From the NCBI GenBank assembly GCA_963717745.1, contig CAVQXJ010000016.1:1-64000 (forward strand): 64,000 nt of DNA. Direction: 5' to 3'. Shown piece after piece: positions 56,213-64,000 of the stretch (the first letter of the stretch is position 1; each line of letters begins with the position of its first letter). Source of the DNA: JACCXG01 sp963717745 (GTDB lineage Bacteria; Acidobacteriota; Vicinamibacteria; Vicinamibacterales; 2-12-FULL-66-21). The notes under the pieces are model-generated. The model did no database searches. It had not been told where the DNA came from and saw nothing but the letters and a program-made list of their open reading frames with translations. A program made the translations under genes and the position numbers.

Positions 56213-56263
56213 CTGATGACGACCCCGCGTGTCAAGGGAGAAGGCAGAAGGGAGAAGGGAGAA
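56213..56263 (-). repeat. 51-bp dispersed repeat, copy B (inverted)
   Basis: The reverse complement agrees with copy A (24394-24444) at 48 of 51 positions. It sits in the 71-base gap between prmA and rsmE. Confidence 0.8.
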
Positions 56264-56274
56264 ATGACCTCCTA

Positions 56275-57010
56275 GTGCTGCCGCGGTTCTATGCTCCGGA
56301 TCTCAACCCCGACGACGGCTCGGCGCGCCTGAGTCCTGAAGAATCGCACCATCTGGCCCGGGTCCTGCGGCTCGTGCGGGGCGATCAGGCCGCCGTGTTC
56401 GATGGCCGCGGCGTCGAGTGGCGCGCCCGCGTCGATCAGGCCTCGCGCGATGCCGCCCGGCTCTCGCTCGTCGAGCCGATTCCCACCCAATCGCCCAAGG
56501 TCGCGATCACGCTCGTCCAGGCCGTGCTCAAGCTCGAGTCGATGGAGGACGTGGTTCGCGACTGCACCATGGCGGGGGTGGCGGTGATCCAGCCGGTCGT
56601 AGCGGCGCGGACCACCGTCAAGACGAGCGCCCTGAAATCGGCGCCCGGAACGCTGGCGCCGGGTCGCGCTCGCATCCGCGAAGCAGTGCGGAACGGCGAC
56701 GCTGCCCGAAGTCCGCGAGGTCGTGCGCTTCGAGGCGTGGCTGGCCGCTCCCCTCACGCCACCCAGCTATCTGTTGATCGAGCCCGGCGCGGCGCCCACC
56801 GAGGTCACGACCGTGCGCCAGCTGGCGATGGCGCCGATCCCTGACGCAGCGCTGTTCATGGTCGGCCCTGAAGGGGGTTGGACCGTCGATGAGCGCGACG
56901 CCGCGATCGCCGCCGGCGCGCGCCCGCTGTCGCTCGGTCCAATGACCCTGCGCGCCAGCACCGTCGCGCTTGCGGCGACCGCCGCGCTCGTCGCGATCTG
57001 GGACGAGTGA
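56275..57010 (+). CDS. rsmE: 16S rRNA m3U1498 methyltransferase RsmE, one frameshift
   Basis: About 244 residues from GTG at 56275 (MLPRFYAPDLNPDDGSARLS). The PUA-like N-terminus has EESHHLARVLRLVRGDQAAV, FDGRGVEWRARV; the SPOUT domain has LVQAVLKLESMEDVVRDCTM and AGVAVIQPVVAART. After a +1 shift near 56650 come FMVGPEGGWTVDERDAAIAA and LSLGPMTLRASTVALAATAA, the knot region binding SAM. It methylates U1498 of 16S rRNA. It is the last gene of the hrcA operon. Confidence 0.93.
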
Positions 57011-57020
57011 CTGACGCTGT

Positions 57021-57107
57021 CCGCGGGTTCGCTGGTTCGCGGTTCGCGGGTTCGCGGTTCGCGGGTTCGCGGTTCGCGGGTTCGCGGTTCGCTGGTTCGC
57101 GGTTCGA
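57021..57107 (+). repeat. 15-bp tandem repeat array
   Basis: The unit GCGGGTTCGCGGTTC recurs about five to six times, with GCTGG variants at both ends. The array begins a few bases after the rsmE stop. Confidence 0.85.
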
Positions 57108-57180
57108 CTTTGGTTGGGGGGCGTCAGACGCTCCGGGGCCACTCGAAGGAACGGTGGCCTCTAGCCAGCCGGACTTGTAG

Positions 57181-57202
57181 GGCGGGGCCTTCAGGCCCCG
57201 CC
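57181..57202 (+). terminator. Perfect 10-bp hairpin
   Basis: GGCGGGGCCT pairs with AGGCCCCGCC around TC. It lies between the tandem array and the kinase gene; no T-tract follows. Confidence 0.45.
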
Positions 57203-57284
57203 GCGAACCCGCGGACGACGGACCGCGGACGACGGATCGCGGTCCGCAGATTGAGGACAGCGAAGAAGCGTATACTGCGCATCG

Positions 57285-58265
57285 TTGCTCTTCAGGGGAC
57301 AAACGCTCGGAAAATACAAGATCATCGCGCCTCTCGGCAGCGGTGGCTTCGGCACGGTCTATCTCGCCGAGGACACCTGGATCGACAAGAAGGTCGCGAT
57401 CAAAGTGCCCCATCGCCAGGGGTTGGACTTCGGCGAGCTCCTTCGCGAACCCCGTCTCCTCGCCAGCGTCAGCCATCCCAACATCGTCTCGATCACCACC
57501 GCGGAAAAACAGGACAACCTGTTCTTCATCGTCATGGAATACGTGCAGGGTGAGACGCTCGAGAACCTGATCGCGGCCCAGGGGCCGCTCGACGTCAATC
57601 GCTCGCTCGACTTCACCTGTCAGATCTGCAACGCCGTCGATCACGCGCACCGCCAGGGGGTGATCCACCGCGACCTGCGGCCGGCCAACGTGCTGGTGAC
57701 CGACAACGACATGGCCAAGGTCGCCGACTTCGGTACCTCGCGCTTCCTCGAGATCGCCGCGCACGGCACGACGGTCATCGGCAGCCCGCCCTACATGGCG
57801 CCGGAACAGTTTCACGGCAAGGCGGTGTTCGCGTCCGACCTCTATTCGCTCGGCGTCACGATGTACCAGATGATGACCGGGATCCTGCCGTACGACGCGC
57901 CGGCCCCGGCGGATCTGGACCGACTGATGTCGGGCGAGCTGGTCTCGGCGCCGCGCCTGAAGAACCCGGCCATCCCGAAAGCGATCAGCGACATCATCAT
58001 GCGGGCGATGGCGCCCGACGTGACCGCGCGCTATCAGCGGGCGGCCGACCTGCTCGAGGACGTGCTCGCCGCGCGCACGCCGAGCGCGGCGCGGCGCGGC
58101 GCGGCCGCCGCGAAGGATGCGGCCCGGGTCGCCCGCGACGACGCCCAGGGCATTCAGTCCCGCCTGCGGGCCCGCGAGACGCCGGCCGGCCGGTTCTGCT
58201 GGCAGTGCCGGAAGCCGCTGCACGCACGGACGGATCGGTGTCCGTTCTGTGGGGAGACGCAGTAG
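57285..58265 (+). CDS. Ser/Thr protein kinase with C-terminal zinc ribbon
   Basis: 326 residues from TTG at 57285 (MLFRGQTLGKYKIIAPLGSG). All catalytic elements are present: glycine loop LGSGGFGTVYLAEDTW, Lys in KKVAIKVPHR, catalytic loop VIHRDLRPANVLVT, metal-binding DFGTSRFLE, and YMAPEQFHGKAVFASDLYSL. The C-terminus is not transmembrane but a short ribbon CWQCRKPLHARTDRCPFCGE that probably binds zinc. A TATACT -10-like box lies at 57270-57275, so the transcript may have a leader of only a few bases. Targets unknown. Confidence 0.92.
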   Translation: MLFRGQTLGKYKIIAPLGSGGFGTVYLAEDTWIDKKVAIKVPHRQGLDFGELLREPRLLASVSHPNIVSITTAEKQDNLFFIVMEYVQGETLENLIAAQGPLDVNRSLDFTCQICNAVDHAHRQGVIHRDLRPANVLVTDNDMAKVADFGTSRFLEIAAHGTTVIGSPPYMAPEQFHGKAVFASDLYSLGVTMYQMMTGILPYDAPAPADLDRLMSGELVSAPRLKNPAIPKAISDIIMRAMAPDVTARYQRAADLLEDVLAARTPSAARRGAAAAKDAARVARDDAQGIQSRLRARETPAGRFCWQCRKPLHARTDRCPFCGETQ

Positions 58266-58502
58266 GGGTTGTCGCTCGTCAGTGCACAGTTTCCAGTTTC
58301 CAGTTTCCAGTTCGGCGCTGGAACCCGCGACTGGCCCCTGGTAACTGGCGACTGGCGGCTGTCAACTGACTCCGCGCGCACTCCGAAGGCTTGCGCGCAT
58401 GCTAATATTCGGCTTTGCGGCGCGGATACCGGCCCCGCTCCCCGTCTCCCCCGGCGCGAGCGTTCTTCCCCACGTCCGGCCGCCCACTTCGAGGAGTTTC
58501 AG
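58266..58502. other. Intergenic region with short repeats upstream of ilvE
   Basis: CAGTTTCCAGTTTCCAGTTT (from about 58288) and ACTGGCGACTGGCGGCTGTC (from about 58341) resemble repeat units found at 25815-25925. No gene was seen. GAGGAG lies just before the ilvE start. Confidence 0.55.
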
Positions 58503-59477
58503 ATGGCGTTCTCGGGCACCGGAAAAATCTGGATGAATGGGGCTTTGGTCGACTGGGCTGACGCGAAGATTCACGTCGCCTCGCACGTCGTCCACTACGG
58601 CAGCGCGGTGTTCGAGGGCGCGCGCTGCTATGCCACCCCGCTCGGCTCGGCCTGCTTCAGGCTGGACGCGCACATGCGCCGGCTGTACGACTCAGCCAAG
58701 ATTTACCGGATGGACCTGCCGCTGCCGCAGGACACGCTGACCGAGGCGGTCCTGGAGACGATTCGCGCCAACGAATTCAAGGCGTGCTACATCCGCCCGA
58801 TCGTCTACCGCGGCTACGAAGAGCTCGGCGTCAACCCGTTCCCCTGTCCGGTCGACACCGCGATCCTGACCTGGGAGTGGGGTGCCTACCTCGGAGACGA
58901 AGCGGTGAAGCGCGGCGCGGACGTGCGGGTCAGCTCCTGGTCGCGCGCGGCGCTCAACACCTTCCCGACCCTGGCGAAGAGCTCGGCGAACTACGCGAAC
59001 TCGCAGTTGATCAAGATGGAGGCGATCGCCGAGGGCTACAGCGAAGGCATTGCGCTCGACACCCAGGGGAACCTCAGCGAAGGCAGCGGGCAGAACCTGT
59101 TCATCGTCCGCGACGGCGTCCTCTATACCCCGTCGACCACGACGGCGATCCTGCCGGGGATTACGCGCGACACGGTGATGACGCTCGCGCGCGATCTCGG
59201 CTTCACGGTCCGCGAGGACATGCTCCCCCGCGAAATGCTCTACATCGCAGACGAGGCCTTTTTCGTGGGGACGGCGGCGGAGATCACGCCGATCCGATCG
59301 GTCGACAAGATCGTGATCGGCACCGGCCAGCGCCCGGTCACCGACGCGCTGCGGCGCGCCTTCTTCGACGTGATCAACGGCGTGGTTCCGGACCGCCACA
59401 ACTGGCTGACCTTCGTGTACCCGGGCGAGCCGCTCGAGCCTGCCACCGCAGGCGCCCGTTCCACCAGCGTGCGCTAG
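58503..59477 (+). CDS. ilvE: Branched-chain amino acid aminotransferase
   Basis: 324 residues starting MAFSGTGKIWMNGALVDWAD behind GAGGAG. The fold-type IV pattern reads VASHVVHYGSAVFEGARCYA, FRLDAHMRRLYDSAKIYRMD, YIRPIVYRGYEELGVNPFPC, SWSRAALNTFPTLAKSSANY with the PLP Lys, EGIALDTQGNLSEGSGQNLF and TPIRSVDKIVIGTG. It transfers the amino group in leucine, isoleucine and valine synthesis. The end is set by TAG at 59475. Confidence 0.95.
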   Translation: MAFSGTGKIWMNGALVDWADAKIHVASHVVHYGSAVFEGARCYATPLGSACFRLDAHMRRLYDSAKIYRMDLPLPQDTLTEAVLETIRANEFKACYIRPIVYRGYEELGVNPFPCPVDTAILTWEWGAYLGDEAVKRGADVRVSSWSRAALNTFPTLAKSSANYANSQLIKMEAIAEGYSEGIALDTQGNLSEGSGQNLFIVRDGVLYTPSTTTAILPGITRDTVMTLARDLGFTVREDMLPREMLYIADEAFFVGTAAEITPIRSVDKIVIGTGQRPVTDALRRAFFDVINGVVPDRHNWLTFVYPGEPLEPATAGARSTSVR

Positions 59478-59523
59478 CCAGTTGCTGAAAGAGTGACGCC
59501 GACAAGGGAAGCAGGGAGAAGGC

Positions 59524-59574
59524 TTCTCCCTTTTCCCTTCTCCCTTCTCCCTTGACCGGCGGGGTTTTCATCAG
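59524..59574 (+). repeat. 51-bp dispersed repeat, copy C
   Basis: Agrees with copy A at 47 of 51 positions over exactly the same length. It lies in the gap between ilvE and pilT, ending 20 bases before the pilT start. Confidence 0.8.
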
Positions 59575-59594
59575 CCCGCTAAAGCCATCCGGTC

Positions 59595-60752
59595 ATGCAC
59601 ATAAACGATCTGCTCAAGGTCGCGGTCGCCAGTGGTGCGTCCGACCTCCATCTGAAGGTCGGCAGCTACCCGATGATGCGGGTCAACGGCAGTCTGGTGG
59701 TGGCGTCCGAAGAAACCCGTCTGGATCGCACCGACACCGAAGCGATGGCGACGTCGATCTTCACTCCGGAGAACCTGGAGAAGTTCCGGAAAGCGCAGGA
59801 AGTGGACCTGGCCTACAGCGTGCCGGGGCTGGGCCGCTTCCGCGTCAACGTGTTCCAGCAGCGCGGCACGGTGGGGCTGGCGCTGCGGGTCATTCCGACC
59901 CGCATCAGAACCATCGACGAGCTCGGGCTGCCGCCCGTGCTCAAGCGAATCGCGTCGGAAGAGCGCGGCCTGGTGCTGGTGACCGGCACGACCGGCAGCG
60001 GCAAGAGCACCACCCTGGCCGCGCTGATCGACTACATCAACACCACCCGCGCCGCGCACATCATGACGGTCGAGGACCCGATCGAATACCTGCATCGGGA
60101 CCACCATTCGATCGTCAACCAGCGGGAGGTCGCGGTCGACACCAGGACCTTCTCGCACGCGCTGCGCAGTGCGCTGCGCCAGGATCCGGACGTGATCCTG
60201 GTCGGCGAGATGCGCGACTTCGAAACCGTCGAAACCGCGCTGCTGGCCGCCGAGACCGGACATCTCGTGTTCTCGACCCTGCACACGCTCGACGCCACTG
60301 AAACCGTGAACCGGATCATCACGGTGTTTCCGCCGCACCAGCAGCGGCAGGTGCGGCTCCAGCTCGCGTCGGTGCTGAAGGCGGCGATCTCTCAGCGGCT
60401 GCTCCCGCGCGCCGACGGCTCGGGCCGCGCGGCCGCGGTCGAAGTGATGATCTCGACCGCCTACATCCGCGACGCGATCGTCGACAAGGACAAGACCTCG
60501 CTGATTCATGGAGCGATCGCCGCCGGCACCTCCCAGTACGGCATGCAGACGTTCGATCAATCCATCTTCGGGCTCTATCAACAGGGCCTCGTCAGCCTCG
60601 ACGAAGCGCTGCGATGGGCGTCGAACGTGGACGAGTTCAAGCTCAAGGTGCAGGGCATCTCGACCACCTCCGAGCACGCGCGTGACGAAATGGCCAAACG
60701 CCAGCCGCCAGGCCGCAACGTCCCCCCGGAGATCACCCGGTTCGGTGGATAA
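59595..60752 (+). CDS. pilT: Type IV pilus retraction ATPase PilT
   Basis: 385 residues starting MHINDLLKVAVASGASDLHL. The N-terminal PAS-like domain (HLKVGSYPMMRVNGSLV) and the ATPase core are complete: Walker A VTGTTGSGKSTTLAALIDYI, Asp box IMTVEDPIEYLH, Walker B DPDVILVGEMRDFETVETAL, and His box AAETGHLVFSTLHTLDATET. The C-terminus contains MQTFDQSIFGLYQQGLVS (the AIRNLIRE motif of some PilT is not seen in that form). It powers pilus retraction, and with ComEC could serve DNA uptake. It overlaps recX. Confidence 0.93.
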   Translation: MHINDLLKVAVASGASDLHLKVGSYPMMRVNGSLVVASEETRLDRTDTEAMATSIFTPENLEKFRKAQEVDLAYSVPGLGRFRVNVFQQRGTVGLALRVIPTRIRTIDELGLPPVLKRIASEERGLVLVTGTTGSGKSTTLAALIDYINTTRAAHIMTVEDPIEYLHRDHHSIVNQREVAVDTRTFSHALRSALRQDPDVILVGEMRDFETVETALLAAETGHLVFSTLHTLDATETVNRIITVFPPHQQRQVRLQLASVLKAAISQRLLPRADGSGRAAAVEVMISTAYIRDAIVDKDKTSLIHGAIAAGTSQYGMQTFDQSIFGLYQQGLVSLDEALRWASNVDEFKLKVQGISTTSEHARDEMAKRQPPGRNVPPEITRFGG

Positions 60753-61224
60753 GCCGAGCGCCCACACCGACGGCCTGCGGATGCTCGCGCGACGCGAGCT
60801 GTCGGTCGAGGGGGTCCGCGCCCGCCTGGAGGACCGGGGCTACCCGCCCGACGAGATTGCCCAGGCGATCGAACGGCTCCTCGACAGCCGTGCACTCGAC
60901 GACGCCCGGGTCGCCAGAGCGTTCGCGCGGACCGCAGCCACGGTCAAACGCCGCGGCCGGCACCGCGTCATGCGCGAGCTGCTCCAGATCGGGATCGCGA
61001 GCGAGGTGGCCGCCGAGGCGCTCGGCGAGGTCTACGGCGAGCTCAGCGAACGGACGATGATAGACGAGGCGCTGAGCAAGAAGCTGCACGGCCGGACCAA
61101 GCTCACCGATCAGGCCGAGTACGCGCGGACCTATCAATTTCTCATGCGGCAGGGCTTCTCCCCCGCCGGCGTCACCGCCGCCCTCCGGAGGCTCCGGGAC
61201 GGACGGCACATCGACCAGGACTGA
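60745..61224 (+). CDS. recX: RecX-family regulatory protein
   Basis: 159 residues from GTG at 60745, overlapping the pilT stop by 8 bases. The helical repeats are typical: GLRMLARRELSVEGVRARLE, DRGYPPDEIAQAIERLLDSR, LDDARVARAFARTAA, GRHRVMRELLQIGIASEVAA and the last repeat YARTYQFLMRQGFSPAGVTA. RecX inhibits RecA filament growth. recA is not in the window. The gene sits 9 bases before alaS, a pairing common in bacteria. Confidence 0.88.
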   Translation: MDKPSAHTDGLRMLARRELSVEGVRARLEDRGYPPDEIAQAIERLLDSRALDDARVARAFARTAATVKRRGRHRVMRELLQIGIASEVAAEALGEVYGELSERTMIDEALSKKLHGRTKLTDQAEYARTYQFLMRQGFSPAGVTAALRRLRDGRHIDQD

Positions 61225-61233
61225 GCGATCGAC

Positions 61234-63947
<2,714 letters not shown>

Positions 63948-64000
63948 TCGCGGACAGTGCCGTTTCGTTACAATCCAGCCCGCCATTGTCGCTAAGTTGT

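Noticed and set aside
57021..57107. CRISPR array
   Set aside because: The 15-bp units are contiguous, with no unique spacers, and no cas genes are near. No other CRISPR-like array was seen in the window.
58266..58502. Riboswitch or T-box leader upstream of ilvE
   Set aside because: The leader consists of CAGTTTC/ACTGGC-type repeats shared with an unrelated gap, and no T-box or riboswitch core could be recognised.

Overview
The window is high-GC bacterial DNA that reads as an Acidobacteriota chromosome, most likely Vicinamibacteria or a relative (inference). The support is a permease of the acidobacterial ADOP type with its PadR regulator, a bacillithiol gene set, a DUF1844 gene, and many low-complexity intergenic repeats (15-bp tandem arrays, a 51-bp dispersed repeat, long palindromes). 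No rRNA gene is present to settle the taxonomy.

Positions 1 to about 19786 are the right-hand part of an integrative conjugative element inserted at the 3' end of tRNA-Cys. From left to right it carries type IV secretion and DNA-processing genes (VirB10/TrbI, two tandem TrbJ-like genes, TrbL/VirB6, a small membrane protein, TrbF/VirB8, another membrane protein, a winged-helix protein resembling replication-relaxation proteins, a conserved unknown). Next come a 25-bp inverted repeat that could be an origin of transfer, a small DNA-binding candidate, the VirD4/TraG coupling ATPase and the VirB11 ATPase. An accessory block follows: a lipoprotein, a RepB-type primase, two SpoVG-like paralogues, a 376-residue unknown, a DUF932 protein, a RadC/JAMM protein and several small unknowns. 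It ends with an excisionase-like HTH gene and a tyrosine recombinase next to the tRNA. VirB4, VirB2/3, VirB9 and a classical relaxase are not visible and would lie to the left.

Positions 19787 to 30662 hold tRNA-Cys, a PadR-ADOP permease operon with permease remnants on both sides, tRNA-Gly, YraN, and a leftward run of housekeeping genes (DUF1844, a metallo-beta-lactamase-fold hydrolase, ribF, a small unknown, cysS, a class III aminotransferase), divergent from mazG. Positions 30758 to 31308 are a GxxExxY gene enclosed by a composite inverted repeat. Positions 31358 to 40719 read leftward as comEC, carB, carA and a pseudokinase-PEGA membrane protein. Positions 40866 to 46356 carry bshC facing an overlapping bshB1-bshA-argH operon.

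Positions 46792 to 52499 read rightward: a PBP1B-type penicillin-binding protein, a parvulin-type lipoprotein foldase, an XdhC-type protein and an amidohydrolase. A CIRCE-controlled operon hrcA-grpE-dnaJ-prmA-rsmE follows, without dnaK. The right end has an active-looking Ser/Thr kinase, ilvE, pilT, recX and alaS.

Many genes are interrupted by single-base shifts although every segment keeps conserved sequence. In the chromosomal genes traced, all net shifts are +1, which suggests uncorrected insertion errors. The shifts are far denser in 1-10.7 kb and in the integrase, while 10.8-17.3 kb is clean, so real decay of the transfer genes cannot be excluded. Coordinates of interrupted genes span the reconstructed gene.
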